From Burkholderiales bacterium (GTDB lineage Bacteria; Pseudomonadota; Gammaproteobacteria; Burkholderiales; Ga0077523), in assembly GCA_019745565.1 (NCBI GenBank), contig JAIESW010000050.1:1-42648 (forward strand): a stretch of DNA of 42,648 nucleotides, in the 5' to 3' direction. Below are positions 1-8,730 of the stretch, piece after piece (the first letter of the stretch is position 1; each line of letters opens with the position of its first letter). A program made the position numbers and the translations under genes. The notes below the pieces were generated by a model, which was not told the origin of the DNA, made no database searches, and saw only the letters and a program-made list of their open reading frames with translations.

Positions 1-240
1 ATCGAAGCGCTGAAGGCGAAGCGCATCCAGGCCGCGGGGCTCGACGTGTACGAGAACGAGCCGGCGCTGAACCCCGGTTTCCTGGCGCTCAGGAACGTGG
101 TGCTGTCACCGCATCTCGCCTCGGCATCGGAGCCCACGCGCAAGGGCATGGCCAATCTGGCGGCCCGCAATTGCATCGCGGCATTGACCGGCGGTGAGCC
201 GCCGAATCTGCTGAATCCGGAGGTGAGGCGCAAGTCTTGA
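1..240 (+). CDS. D-2-hydroxyacid dehydrogenase (glyoxylate/hydroxypyruvate reductase type), C-terminal fragment
   Basis: Only the last 79 residues are inside the window; the frame is open from base 1 to a TGA at 238-240. The fragment carries the family's hallmark end of the NAD-binding domain: AAGLDVYENEP, followed about 20 residues later by the catalytic-histidine segment SPHLASASEPTRKGMA. In this family the His acts with an upstream Glu and Arg to reduce a 2-keto acid with NAD(P)H. The tail (PPNLLNPEV) resembles the usual glyoxylate reductase ending. Substrate cannot be assigned without the N-terminal half. The amidase gene follows 43 bases downstream on the same strand and may be cotranscribed. 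Confidence 0.88.
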   Translation: MEALKAKRIQAAGLDVYENEPALNPGFLALRNVVLSPHLASASEPTRKGMANLAARNCIAALTGGEPPNLLNPEVRRKS

Positions 241-283
241 GGGCGTGCGTGCCCGGAGCCGGCTACGCAACCAAGGGGGGAGC

Positions 284-1648
284 ATGAAGGCGTTGTTCAC
301 GCTCGGCTTGAGTGAGGCGGCGGAGAGGCTCGCCCGCGGCGAGATCACGAGCGAGGCGTTGACCGCCAGCTGCATCCGCCGCATCGCGGCGGTCGAACCG
401 CGGGTACAGGCCTGGGAGTGGCTCGACGACACGCGTGCCTTGCGCCTCGCCCGCAGCGTGGACGAACGCCGCCGCGCCGTGCGCGAGGGTGGCAACGCGG
501 GCGCTGTCGATATCGCGCTGTTGCCCGAGCGCGGGTCGCTCTCCGGCATCCCGATCGGCGTGAAGGACATCATCGAGACGGCCGGGATCCGGACGGGCAT
601 GGGCTCACCGATCTACGGTGAATACGTACCGCGACGCGATGCCCCGTTGCTGGACCGCCTTGCTGCTTCCGGCGCGTTCGTGCTCGGCAAGACCGTGGCA
701 ACCGAGTTCGCGTTCATGGTGCCGGGCAAGACGCGCAATCCGTGGAATCCTGACCACTCGCCGGGCGGATCATCCAGCGGATCGGCCGCCGCCGTGGCGA
801 GCGGGATGGTGCCTGGCGCGATCGGCACACAGACCACCGGTTCGGTGATCCGGCCGGCGGCCTACTGCGGCGTGGTCGGCTACAAGCCCGACAAGGGGCT
901 CGTTTCGACCGAAGGCATGCTGCCGTTTTCGACCACGCTCGACCAGCCCGGCGTGTTCGCCCGCAGCGTGGCGGATGCGGGATTGCTCGCCTCGTGGCTC
1001 ACGCAGGCTGACGGCGTGATCAGCCGGCAGATCACCGAGCTGCGCAGTGCACCGAGCGTGATCGCGTTGAATTCACCGGTGTGGCACAAGGCCGATCCGG
1101 CCATGCGTCAGCGCTTCGCCGCTGATCTGGCTGCCGTGCGTGCGGGCGGCGCCACGGTGACGGAACGCGAACTGCCTCCGGCATTCGACGATGGCTTCCG
1201 GGCCCATCGCACGATCATGCTGTACGAAGCCGCACGCGCCTCGAAAGTGGTGCGTCAGCATCACGGTCTGCACCTCAGCCGCTTCCTGCGCGAGGCACTG
1301 GAGGAGGGCGACGGCATCGCGGACGAGGACTATCGTCGCGCGCTCGTGCTCCGGGAAAGGCTCATCGAATCGCTGGGAGAATTTCTCGATGACCGCCACG
1401 AGGCAATCCTCACGCCGCCCACGACGGGTGAGGCGCCCGCGCTGGAATCCACCGGCGACCCGGCGTTCTGCACGCTCTGGTCGTTGTGCGGCGTGCCGGC
1501 CATCACCATTCCCACCGGTTTCGGACCGCAGCGACTACCGCTGGGACTCCAGATCGTGGGCCGCGCAGGTGAGTCGAATCATCTGCTTGGCGTTGCCGCA
1601 TGGTGCGAGTCGCGCATGGGATTCAAGGGGATGCTGGCGCGAGTCTAG
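284..1648 (+). CDS. Amidase signature family hydrolase (GatA/AtzF-like)
   Basis: This 454-residue protein has the complete Ser-cisSer-Lys triad of the amidase signature family. The Lys is in GVKDIIET (K94), the cis-Ser is in the Gly/Ser loop GGSSSGSAAAVA (S163), and the nucleophile is in TTGSVIRPAAYCG (S187). The spacing between the two serines (24 residues) matches characterised family members. It probably hydrolyses a small amide in the cytoplasm; the substrate cannot be read from sequence. It is unlikely to be the GatA subunit of tRNA amidotransferase because no gatB or gatC lies nearby. The ATG at 284 is chosen because a strong purine run (AAGGGGGGAGC) precedes it directly; a GTG at 245 would add 13 atypical residues. 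Confidence 0.9.
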   Translation: MKALFTLGLSEAAERLARGEITSEALTASCIRRIAAVEPRVQAWEWLDDTRALRLARSVDERRRAVREGGNAGAVDIALLPERGSLSGIPIGVKDIIETAGIRTGMGSPIYGEYVPRRDAPLLDRLAASGAFVLGKTVATEFAFMVPGKTRNPWNPDHSPGGSSSGSAAAVASGMVPGAIGTQTTGSVIRPAAYCGVVGYKPDKGLVSTEGMLPFSTTLDQPGVFARSVADAGLLASWLTQADGVISRQITELRSAPSVIALNSPVWHKADPAMRQRFAADLAAVRAGGATVTERELPPAFDDGFRAHRTIMLYEAARASKVVRQHHGLHLSRFLREALEEGDGIADEDYRRALVLRERLIESLGEFLDDRHEAILTPPTTGEAPALESTGDPAFCTLWSLCGVPAITIPTGFGPQRLPLGLQIVGRAGESNHLLGVAAWCESRMGFKGMLARV

Positions 1649-1726
1649 AGCGGCGAAATTTCCGCGAGACTCCGCCGCCGTTTGCGGCGTAGACTCCAGG
1701 TCCGAACACGCTGTGGCAGGTGCCTC

Positions 1727-2185
1727 ATGAATCCCACGACCTTCGAATCGACCCTCGAGACCCGCCTGTGGTCGCCTTCGCGCATCGTGCGGTTGCGGGC
1801 GCTGCTGCTCGCGGTGTGCATCGTCGCGGCCGCCGTCGGATTCGTTCTGGGCTACGCGGTGGGAGGTTTCTCGAGCGACCCCGGACTGGTGCGCCTGCTC
1901 CGAGGCATGGCGATCGCGCAGGGCATCATCCTGCTGGCCGTGCTGGCGCTGTTGTCGTGGCGCCTGCGCTGGTTGACGTTCCGTCCGCTGGTCGTGTCCT
2001 ACGCTGCGGCGGTCGGCGTCATGAGCTTCGCGTCGGCGCTAGTGTGGCAACTCGCCTTCATCGGCGTGGCCGCGTTCCTGTTCCACGCGAGCCTGGTGGC
2101 ACTGCTCGTCCTCATCCTGCGCGACGACGTCGGCCGCGCGCGCATGAAGGCACGTCTCAACGCGAACCGGATCGGCCGCCCCTGA
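1727..2185 (+). CDS. Small hypothetical membrane protein, four TM segments
   Basis: I do not recognise a named family for this 152-residue protein. It has a hydrophilic N-terminus of about 22 residues and four hydrophobic stretches near residues 26-48, 60-83, 88-108 and 110-130. A basic, Arg-rich tail (RARMKARLNANRIGRP) ends it, which by the positive-inside rule suggests both ends are cytoplasmic. No catalytic motif is visible. The ATG at 1727 is preferred over an upstream in-frame start at 1682 because the extra N-terminus is arginine-rich and unlike a membrane protein start. The gene is convergent with the lipoprotein gene ending at 2220. Confidence 0.65.
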   Translation: MNPTTFESTLETRLWSPSRIVRLRALLLAVCIVAAAVGFVLGYAVGGFSSDPGLVRLLRGMAIAQGIILLAVLALLSWRLRWLTFRPLVVSYAAAVGVMSFASALVWQLAFIGVAAFLFHASLVALLVLILRDDVGRARMKARLNANRIGRP

Positions 2186-2219
2186 TACGGCGTCGGTCGA
2201 CGGTCCCGGTTCCGCGGGT

Positions 2220-2666
2220 TCAGCTCGACGGCGTCTGCGGCGCGGGCGGTTTCTCCACGACGATCACGCCGCGTGCGATGCGGCGCGCAAAAGTCGTTTC
2301 CGAATCGATGCTCTCGCTGTACTGAACGACGGTGTAACCGACCAGGCCGTTGTCGTCGACGATCTCCTGCGCGCGCCGGCGGAACACTTCGCGCGCCTCG
2401 CCGTCGCCGCCGGTGGAGAAGCGCTTCTTGCGCAGATTGATGGCGACCCGCGTCTCGTCCAACTGGTTGATCTTCACCTCCCAGTTCGGGGCGAGAGGAT
2501 CGATGACGTAGTAGGCGACCACGCCGACCAGCACCACGCCGACGACGGCTTCGAGCGGCGGGTGGAAACCGGGCGAGATGTTCACGGACTCGTCCGGAAT
2601 CAGGGGTTCCGAGCCGCAGGCGGCAAGCATTGCCGCCACCGGCACCAGGGCGGCGAATTTGTTCAT
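2220..2666 (-). CDS. Predicted lipoprotein, unknown function
   Basis: A 148-residue protein starting MNKFAALVPVAAMLAAC, a signal peptide ending in a lipobox-like MLAAC, so Cys17 is the likely lipidated residue. A second hydrophobic stretch (about residues 38-56, AVVGVVLVGVVAYYVID) follows, so it may be anchored twice or the stretch may pack against the membrane. The rest is a compact charged domain (KINQLDETRVAINLRKKRF, VGYTVVQYSESIDS) without a motif I know. The start at 2666 is chosen over an in-frame ATG at 2717 because it begins exactly at a typical signal peptide. It is transcribed divergently from the Mrp operon across a 165-base gap. Confidence 0.65.
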   Translation of the reverse strand: MNKFAALVPVAAMLAACGSEPLIPDESVNISPGFHPPLEAVVGVVLVGVVAYYVIDPLAPNWEVKINQLDETRVAINLRKKRFSTGGDGEAREVFRRRAQEIVDDNGLVGYTVVQYSESIDSETTFARRIARGVIVVEKPPAPQTPSS

Positions 2667-2831
2667 GGCGAGAACTCCTCGGAGCGTTCGGGATCGCATG
2701 CCCGGGTGGAATTGCAATAGTCGCGCCTGCGCCCGCCCTGCGGACGCATCGATCGCTTACCATCGGGGCGGGCAGGCACCGGTCCTGTTGGTCCGACGAT
2801 GCGCCCATCCTTCCACATCACCGATTTCCCG

Positions 2832-2882
2832 ATGAACGCACCGCTCCCGCGCGGCACCGCCGCCGGACCTGCCGGCGGATGA
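2832..2882 (+). CDS. Possible 16-residue leader peptide overlapping mrpA start
   Basis: A short ATG frame, MNAPLPRGTAAGPAGG, ends at a TGA that overlaps the mrpA start codon in the arrangement ATGA (2879-2882). The overlap would allow re-initiation of ribosomes at mrpA, which itself lacks a clear Shine-Dalgarno sequence. The small frame also lacks a good ribosome site, and its composition could be chance in GC-rich DNA. It is listed only because the exact overlap and the weak mrpA start together are suggestive. Confidence 0.2.
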   Translation: MNAPLPRGTAAGPAGG

Positions 2883-5671
2883 CCCCGGCAGCACTGTTGT
2901 ACGCCGTCGTGGCGTTGCCGTTCGCCGGTGCAGTGTTGCCGGCACTTCTGCACGTCCGTGGTCGGACCCTGGTCGGCTGGGTCGCGGCGGCTGCTCCCGT
3001 CGCAGGGCTGCTGATACTCTGGTTCCTCGGGTCGCAGGTGTTCGACGGCGGCACCTGGCGAGTGAGCGTCCCGTGGATGGATGCGATCGGTCTTTACCTG
3101 TCGTTCCGTCTCGACGGCCTCGCGCTGCTGTTCTGCGGCCTGATCTTCATCATCGGCCTGCTGGTGATCCTGTATGCGCGGTACTACCTGGCCGCAGACG
3201 ACCCGTTCGGACGCCTGCTGGCGCTGCTGCTGGTCTTCATGGGCGCCATGGTGGGCATCGCGCTCTCGGACAATCTGCTGCTCACGCTCGTGTTCTGGGA
3301 GGCGACCAGCCTCTCGTCGTTCCTGCTGATCGGATATTGGAGTGACCGACCCGATGCGCGCCAGGGTGCGCGCATGGCACTGGCGGTCACGGGGATGGGC
3401 GGGCTCGCGCTGCTCGCCGGCGCACTGCTGCTCGGGGACATGGCCGGGACTTTCGAGATCTCGGAACTGGTGCGTCACGGCGACGCGATCCGCGCGCACC
3501 CGCACTACACGGCGGCGTTGGTGTTGATCCTGATCGGCGCCTTCACCAAATCGGCCCAGTTCCCGTTCCAGTTCTGGCTCCCCAACGCGATGGCCGCGCC
3601 GACACCGGTGTCGGCCTACCTGCATTCGGCGACCATGGTGAAGGCCGGCGTCTTTCTGCTAGCGCGCCTGTGGCCGGCGTTGTCCGGGACCGATCAGTGG
3701 TTCTATCTGGTCACCAGCACCGGGCTCGTCACCCTGGTCTTCGGTGCGTACACCGCGTTGTTCCGCCACGACCTGAAGGGCCTGCTTGCCTATTCCACCA
3801 TCGCCCATCTCGGCCTGATCGTGCTGCTGCTCGGCATGAACAGCAAGATGGCCGCGGTGGCCGCGGTGTTCCACATCATGAATCACGCGACGTTCAAGGC
3901 GTCGCTCTTCATGGCGGCCGGCATCATCGATCACGAGGCCGGCACGCGCGACATGCGCAAGATCGCGGGGCTGTGGCGCTACCTTCCGCACACGGCCGTG
4001 CTCGCGACCGTCGCAGCGGCAGCCATGGCGGGCGTGCCGTTGCTGAACGGCTTCCTCTCGAAGGAGATGTTCTTCGACGAGACGCTGGCGCTGAAGCGGG
4101 CCGGCACGGTGTCCTGGATCGTGCCGGCCGCCGTCACGCTGGCGAGCGTCTTCAGCGTCGCCTATTCGACGCGCTTCATCCACGACGTCTTCTTCAACGG
4201 TGAGTGGAAGCGAGCGGGGCCCGTGCCTCACGAACCCCCGCGCTGGATGCGCATTCCCGTGGAGGTGCTGGTCGCATTGTGCCTGCTGGTGGGCATCGCG
4301 CCGGATGCGACCGTGGGTCCGATGCTCGCCGTCGCCGCCGGCAGCGTCGTCGGCGGAGCGTTGCCCGACTACAGTCTCGCGGTCTGGCACGGCTTCAACG
4401 GGGCGGTCGTGATGAGCGTGATCGCCACCGTGCTCGGTCTCGTCCTGTACTTCGGCGCCCAGCGCGTCTACGACCTCCATGCGTTCGAGGGTCGCAGCCC
4501 CTGGACCGGAGCGCGCCTCTATCAGATGGTGATCGACTGGTTGATAGCGTTCACACGCGGGTTCACGCGTCTGACCGCGGACGGACGCCTGCAGCGGCAG
4601 GTGGCTCTCCTGCTGCTCGTCGCCATCGTCGCGGGCTGGTGGTCCTTCGCGCAGGGCGTACCGGGCCGGAGCCTCGATCGCTACATGCCGCTCGACGGCA
4701 TCGCCTTGATCGGCTGGCTCGTTCTCGCGATCTGCCTCGTCGGGGCCGTCGCCATGCACCGGCAACGCCTGACGGCGCTCATGCTGGTGGGCGCCGTGGG
4801 CCTGATGGTGTCCGCTACGTTCGCATGGTTCTCCGCGCCCGATCTCGCGCTCACCCAGCTCACGGTGGAGGTGGCCACGATCCTCGTGCTGCTGCTGGCA
4901 CTGCCTTTCCTGCCTGAAGCGACTCCGCTCGAATCCTCGGCACCGCGACGGCTGCGCGACGCAATCATCGCGCTCGCCTGCGGCTTCGGCCTCGGCGGAG
5001 CCGCCTGGTGGATGATGACCACGAGCGGCGCGACGGTCTCCGCGGAATACGTGGTGCGCAGCCTGCCCCAGGGCGGCGGTACCAATGTGGTCAACGTGAT
5101 CCTGGTCGATTTCCGCGGGTTCGACACTTATGGCGAGATCACGGTGCTTGCCGTTGCAGGCCTCGGCATCACGGCGTTGCTGGCGGGTGCGTCGCATGCG
5201 ACGAGATCGGAATCCGGGGACGGGCCGCAGTTCCGGCCGATCCTGTTCACGTTGCTGGCGCGCACGATGGTACCGCTCGCACTGCTCCTCAGCGTGTATC
5301 TGTTCCTGCGCGGTCACAACCTGCCGGGCGGCGGGTTCGTCGCGGCACTGGTGACCGGTGCCGCGCTCGGCACGCTGTACGTGGCACAGGGTGTGGCGTG
5401 GAGCCGCAGGCACGTACCCATCGACTTCACGCGCGTGATGGCGATCGGGATGGCGATCGCGGCGGCGACCGGTGCCGGTGCCTGGCTGTTCGGCCGGCCT
5501 TTCCTCACGAGCGCCCACGGATACGTGCATCTGCCGCTGGTCGGCGATCTGCACCTCTCCACGGCGGCGTTGTTCGATCTCGGCGTCTACCTGGTGGTGG
5601 TGGGCGTCACGATGCTGATCGTGACGGAACTCGGACGATTGACGCCGACCGCGCGTCCGGCGAGTCGTTGA
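2879..5671 (+). CDS. mrpA: Mrp Na+(K+)/H+ antiporter subunit A with fused subunit B domain
   Basis: The largest subunit (930 residues) of the inner-membrane Mrp/Mnh/Pha cation/proton antiporter. Residues up to about 500 form a NuoL-like proton-channel domain with a conserved Glu in VFWEATSLSSF (E141) and a Lys in HSATMVKAGVF (K255). A middle region carries the MrpA-specific helices (LMVSATFAWFSAPDLALTQL). The last 150 residues are the MrpB domain (RTMVPLALLLSVYLFLRGHN, then PGGGF). Fusion of A and B is typical of the six-gene group 2 operons. ATG at 2879 begins a normal hydrophobic N-terminus; upstream sequence in the same frame is proline/arginine-rich and not family-like. mrpC starts one base after the stop. 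Confidence 0.93.
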   Translation: MTPAALLYAVVALPFAGAVLPALLHVRGRTLVGWVAAAAPVAGLLILWFLGSQVFDGGTWRVSVPWMDAIGLYLSFRLDGLALLFCGLIFIIGLLVILYARYYLAADDPFGRLLALLLVFMGAMVGIALSDNLLLTLVFWEATSLSSFLLIGYWSDRPDARQGARMALAVTGMGGLALLAGALLLGDMAGTFEISELVRHGDAIRAHPHYTAALVLILIGAFTKSAQFPFQFWLPNAMAAPTPVSAYLHSATMVKAGVFLLARLWPALSGTDQWFYLVTSTGLVTLVFGAYTALFRHDLKGLLAYSTIAHLGLIVLLLGMNSKMAAVAAVFHIMNHATFKASLFMAAGIIDHEAGTRDMRKIAGLWRYLPHTAVLATVAAAAMAGVPLLNGFLSKEMFFDETLALKRAGTVSWIVPAAVTLASVFSVAYSTRFIHDVFFNGEWKRAGPVPHEPPRWMRIPVEVLVALCLLVGIAPDATVGPMLAVAAGSVVGGALPDYSLAVWHGFNGAVVMSVIATVLGLVLYFGAQRVYDLHAFEGRSPWTGARLYQMVIDWLIAFTRGFTRLTADGRLQRQVALLLLVAIVAGWWSFAQGVPGRSLDRYMPLDGIALIGWLVLAICLVGAVAMHRQRLTALMLVGAVGLMVSATFAWFSAPDLALTQLTVEVATILVLLLALPFLPEATPLESSAPRRLRDAIIALACGFGLGGAAWWMMTTSGATVSAEYVVRSLPQGGGTNVVNVILVDFRGFDTYGEITVLAVAGLGITALLAGASHATRSESGDGPQFRPILFTLLARTMVPLALLLSVYLFLRGHNLPGGGFVAALVTGAALGTLYVAQGVAWSRRHVPIDFTRVMAIGMAIAAATGAGAWLFGRPFLTSAHGYVHLPLVGDLHLSTAALFDLGVYLVVVGVTMLIVTELGRLTPTARPASR

Positions 5672-5672
5672 C

Positions 5673-5993
5673 ATGGAACTGCTGCTCGCTTCCGCCATCG
5701 GGCTACTCGCGGCAGGCGGTACCTATCTCTGTCTGCGGGCGCGCACGTTTCCCGTGGTGCTGGGGCTCACGCTGCTGTCCTACGCCGTCAACCTGTTCAT
5801 CTTCGCCGCGGGCGGGCTCCGCATCGGCCAGCCGCCCATCGTCGGTGCGTCGCTCGCCATGTCCGACCCGCTGCCGCAGGCGCTGGTGCTGACGGCCATC
5901 GTGATCGGCTTCGCCATGACGGCCTATCTGGTCGTGCTCGCCGTGCGGGCGCGGGCGGAGACGGGCGGCGACCACGTGGACGGCGGTGCGTGA
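5673..5993 (+). CDS. mrpC: Mrp antiporter subunit C (NuoK-like)
   Basis: A 106-residue protein with three TM helices, homologous to NuoK of complex I. The family pattern GGTYLCLRARTFPVVLGLTL near the N-terminus and SDPLPQALVLTAIVIGFAMT in the third helix are diagnostic of MrpC/MnhC. It sits between subunits A and D in the membrane complex. The ATG follows the mrpA stop by a single base (TGACATG) and the mrpD start repeats the same spacing, so the operon is tightly coupled. Confidence 0.94.
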   Translation: MELLLASAIGLLAAGGTYLCLRARTFPVVLGLTLLSYAVNLFIFAAGGLRIGQPPIVGASLAMSDPLPQALVLTAIVIGFAMTAYLVVLAVRARAETGGDHVDGGA

Positions 5994-5994
5994 C

Positions 5995-7536
5995 ATGAGC
6001 CATTGGATCGTGGTTCCGTTCCTGCTGCCCGCGCTGACGGCGTGCGTGCTGCTCGCGCTGCGCGGAAACCTTCCGGTGCAGCGCGTCGTCTCGGTCGTCT
6101 CGACGTTCGTGCTGCTGGCCGTGTCGGCGGGGCTGGTCGCGCACGCATCCGGTGGCGACGTGTTGGTGTACGCATTCGGTGACTGGCCGGCGCGGATCGG
6201 CATCGCCTTCGTACTCGACCGGCTGGCTGCGCTGATGATCGGCCTGGCCGCCGTGGTGGCGTGCGCGAGCCTGCTCTACGCGATCCAGGGCTGGGACAGC
6301 CGCGGACCGCATTTCCACGCCCTGTTCCAGTTCCAGCTGATGGGGCTCAACGGGGCGTTTCTCACGGGCGATCTGTTCAACCTGTTCGTGTGCTTCGAGC
6401 TGATGCTGATCGCTTCGTATGCGCTGCTGCAGCACGGTGGCGGGGCGCAGCGGCTCAAGGCCGGTCTCCACTACGTGGTGCTCAATCTCCTCGGGTCCGC
6501 GTTGTTCCTCGTGGCCGCAGCCATCCTGTACCGCGTGGGCGGGACGCTCAACATGGCCGATCTCGCGATCGTGCTCGCCGGGGCACCACCCGAGCACGCG
6601 CCCTGGATCCGGGCCGGCGCGTTGCTGCTTCTTGCCGTGTTCCTGCTCAAGGCCGCTGCCGCGCCGCTGTACCTGTGGTTGCCGGGCACCTACGGCGCCG
6701 CGTCGGCACCGGTGGCCTGCCTGTTCACGGTGCTGACCAAGGTGGGCGTGTATGCGGTCGCGCGCGTCGCACTGCTCGTCTTCGGCTCGAGTGCGGCGAT
6801 GGAGCCGATCGCGACGGTGGTGCTGCCGGCGGCACTGGTCTCGCTCGTCTGCGCAGCGCTCGGTGCGTTCGCAGCCGTGACCCTGACCCAGCTCGCCTCG
6901 TGGCTGGCGCTGGGTTCGAGCGCGATGCTGCTGGCGGCCGTCGGCCTGTTCTCAGTGCCGGGACTGAGCGGCGGACTGTACTACCTGCTGGCGAGCACGC
7001 TCGCCGTGCCCGCGTTGTTCCTCCTTGCCGATGCTCTGGCCGGCGCACGCGGCAGCTTCGGCGATCGACTGTGCCGCGCACCGCGCATGCACGGCGCCGC
7101 ATCGATCGGCGCACTCTATTTCACCGTGGCGGTGGCCGTCGCGGGGCTGCCGCCGCTCGCAGGCTTCCTCGGGAAGCTGTCGATCCTGCAGGGCGCGGGA
7201 CCGCTGCCGTGGTTCTGGGCGATCGTGCTCGGCACCTCGCTGCTGAATCTCGTGGCCCTGGTGCGCGCAGGTACCCGGCTCTTCTGGTCCACGGATTCCG
7301 GCCCCGGCGACGGTCTGCCGTCGTCCGCGTCCATGCGACGACTGGGACCGGTGGCGTTCCTGGTGACAGCGATCCTCGCCCTCACGATCCTCGCCCGCCC
7401 CGTGGATCGCTACACGCGCGAGGCGGCGCACAATGCAGTCGCGCCCGTCACGTACATCGAAAGCGTGCTGGGCTCCACCGGTGTCGGTTGGTCGATCGAG
7501 ATCGATCCGGCGCAGCCGCAAGGCGGATCGCGATGA
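5995..7536 (+). CDS. mrpD: Mrp antiporter subunit D (NuoM/N-like)
   Basis: A 513-residue polytopic protein of the proton-antiporter family shared with NuoL/M/N. The key acidic residue sits in NLFVCFELMLIASYALL (E135) and the key Lys in LLKAAAAPLYLWLPG (K219). These match the Glu and Lys known to be essential in Bacillus MrpD. A second conserved Lys lies in LFTVLTKVGVYA. Together with MrpA it is thought to form the ion pathways. ATG at 5995 lies one base after the mrpC stop. An in-frame GTG at 5986 would overlap mrpC and is less likely. The stop overlaps the mrpE start (ATGA). Confidence 0.94.
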   Translation: MSHWIVVPFLLPALTACVLLALRGNLPVQRVVSVVSTFVLLAVSAGLVAHASGGDVLVYAFGDWPARIGIAFVLDRLAALMIGLAAVVACASLLYAIQGWDSRGPHFHALFQFQLMGLNGAFLTGDLFNLFVCFELMLIASYALLQHGGGAQRLKAGLHYVVLNLLGSALFLVAAAILYRVGGTLNMADLAIVLAGAPPEHAPWIRAGALLLLAVFLLKAAAAPLYLWLPGTYGAASAPVACLFTVLTKVGVYAVARVALLVFGSSAAMEPIATVVLPAALVSLVCAALGAFAAVTLTQLASWLALGSSAMLLAAVGLFSVPGLSGGLYYLLASTLAVPALFLLADALAGARGSFGDRLCRAPRMHGAASIGALYFTVAVAVAGLPPLAGFLGKLSILQGAGPLPWFWAIVLGTSLLNLVALVRAGTRLFWSTDSGPGDGLPSSASMRRLGPVAFLVTAILALTILARPVDRYTREAAHNAVAPVTYIESVLGSTGVGWSIEIDPAQPQGGSR

Positions 7537-8024
7537 CGGCGCGCCTCCTGCCCCATCCGCGGCTCTCGACCCTCTTGGCGCTGCTGTGGTTGCTGCTCAA
7601 CCAGTCGCTGTCCGTGGGGCACGTGCTGCTGGGCGCCGGTCTGGGACTCGCCATCGGCTGGGGGCTGCGGTCGATGTTGCCGGAACTGCCGCGCGTGCAC
7701 GCTCCGTTGAAGGCCGCCGGCTTCCTGCTGCTGCTGCTGAGGGACATCATCGTCGCCAACGTCCAGGTGGCGCGGCTCGTGCTGAGTCCGGTCGGGCGGT
7801 TGCGTCCGCGGATCGTGGAAGTCCCGATCGACGTGGAAGAGCCGACGATCGCGGCGGCGCTCGTCGCGGTCGTCACGCTGACCCCAGGAACGGTCTGCGT
7901 GGACCTCGATCTCGATGCGCGCAGGCTAACCGTTCACGCGCTCGACGCACCGGACGACGCCACGGTGATCGACGCGATCAAGTCGCACTACGAACGCCCG
8001 TTGAAGGAGATCTTCGGATGCTGA
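7533..8024 (+). CDS. mrpE: Mrp antiporter subunit E
   Basis: A 163-residue MrpE/MnhE/PhaE protein: two or three N-terminal hydrophobic helices (LLALLWLLLNQSLSVGHVLL; LLLLLRDIIVANVQVARLVL), then a cytoplasmic domain. The characteristic ITLTPGT-like segment appears as VVTLTPGTVCVDLD, and IKSHYERPLKEIF closes the protein. MrpE assists assembly and stability of the antiporter. The start overlaps the mrpD stop by ATGA, and the stop lies inside the first codons of mrpF. Confidence 0.94.
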   Translation: MTARLLPHPRLSTLLALLWLLLNQSLSVGHVLLGAGLGLAIGWGLRSMLPELPRVHAPLKAAGFLLLLLRDIIVANVQVARLVLSPVGRLRPRIVEVPIDVEEPTIAAALVAVVTLTPGTVCVDLDLDARRLTVHALDAPDDATVIDAIKSHYERPLKEIFGC

Positions 8025-8287
8025 GCATCGTGCTCGCCGTCGCCGCGCTGCTGCTAGGCTGCGCGCTGCTGCTCAACGTCTGGCGGCTGATCGTCGGGCC
8101 CGATGCCGTGGACCGCATCCTCGCGCTCGACACCATGAGCGTGAACGTCGCGGCGCTGCTGATCCTGTTCTGCATCTGGGCCGGCAGCACGCTCTATTTC
8201 GAGGCGGTGCTGCTGATCGCCGCGCTCGGTTTCATCAGCACCGTCGCGCTGGCCAAGTACCTGCTGCGCGGTGACATCATCGAATGA
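8018..8287 (+). CDS. mrpF: Mrp antiporter subunit F
   Basis: An 89-residue, three-helix MrpF/MnhF protein. The family core is RLIVGPDAVDRILALDTMSV, joining helices one and two. It overlaps the mrpE stop by seven bases and has a good ribosome site, AAGGAGA, eight bases before the ATG. The subunit contributes to the membrane interface between the MrpA and MrpD modules. Confidence 0.94.
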   Translation: MLSIVLAVAALLLGCALLLNVWRLIVGPDAVDRILALDTMSVNVAALLILFCIWAGSTLYFEAVLLIAALGFISTVALAKYLLRGDIIE

Positions 8288-8297
8288 GGCGGGCTCG

Positions 8298-8612
8298 ATG
8301 ATCGCGGACATCGTGGTGTCGATCTTGGTGCTCGTGGGCGCGGTGTTCGCCCTGCTCGGCTCCATCGGCCTCGCGCGCTTCCCGGACCTGCTCACCCGTC
8401 TGCACGGGCCGAGCAAGGCGACGACGCTGGGCATCGGCGGGCTGCTGCTAGCGTCCATCGTGTTCTTCTCCACGCGCGGCGAGGGGCTGAGCCTGCACGA
8501 GCTGCTGATCACGCTGTTCGTCGCAATCACGACGCCGGTCAGTGCGCAACTGATCGCGATGGTTGCACGCAGGACCGCACGTGGCGGGAGCGGAAGCTCG
8601 CCCCGGAACTGA
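8298..8612 (+). CDS. mrpG: Mrp antiporter subunit G
   Basis: The last operon gene, encoding a 104-residue MrpG/MnhG protein with three helices and the family block LGSIGLARFPDLLTRLHGPS, followed by KATTLGIGGLLLAS. ATG at 8298 is chosen because GAGGCGGG lies upstream at usable distance and the product begins as MrpG proteins do. An in-frame ATG at 8271 would overlap mrpF. A GC-rich hairpin surrounds the stop codon. Confidence 0.93.
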   Translation: MIADIVVSILVLVGAVFALLGSIGLARFPDLLTRLHGPSKATTLGIGGLLLASIVFFSTRGEGLSLHELLITLFVAITTPVSAQLIAMVARRTARGGSGSSPRN

Positions 8613-8619
8613 CCGGGGC
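8600..8619 (+). terminator. GC hairpin at the end of the mrp operon
   Basis: GCCCCGG pairs with CCGGGGC across a six-base loop that contains the mrpG stop codon. There is no T-run, so intrinsic termination is only possible, but the position at the operon end fits. Confidence 0.4.
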
Positions 8620-8730
8620 CATGCTGGCGGCATCCGTGCGCTTCCGCACAGTCGCAGGCCGGGCTCGCGATTAACTTGTCGTCACTGCGCTGGAATGCGC
8701 GCGGCATCCCATCCTCCAGGAGACGACGAC

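Noticed and set aside
284..1648. GatA subunit of the tRNA amidotransferase
   Set aside because: No gatB or gatC neighbour, and the TTGSVIRPA nucleophile segment is closer to general amidases.
3659..5698. Long open frame of 679 codons on the minus strand opposite mrpA
   Set aside because: Composition is rich in His, Gln and Arg with no domain sense; mrpA on the other strand is a clear homologue. GC-rich shadow.
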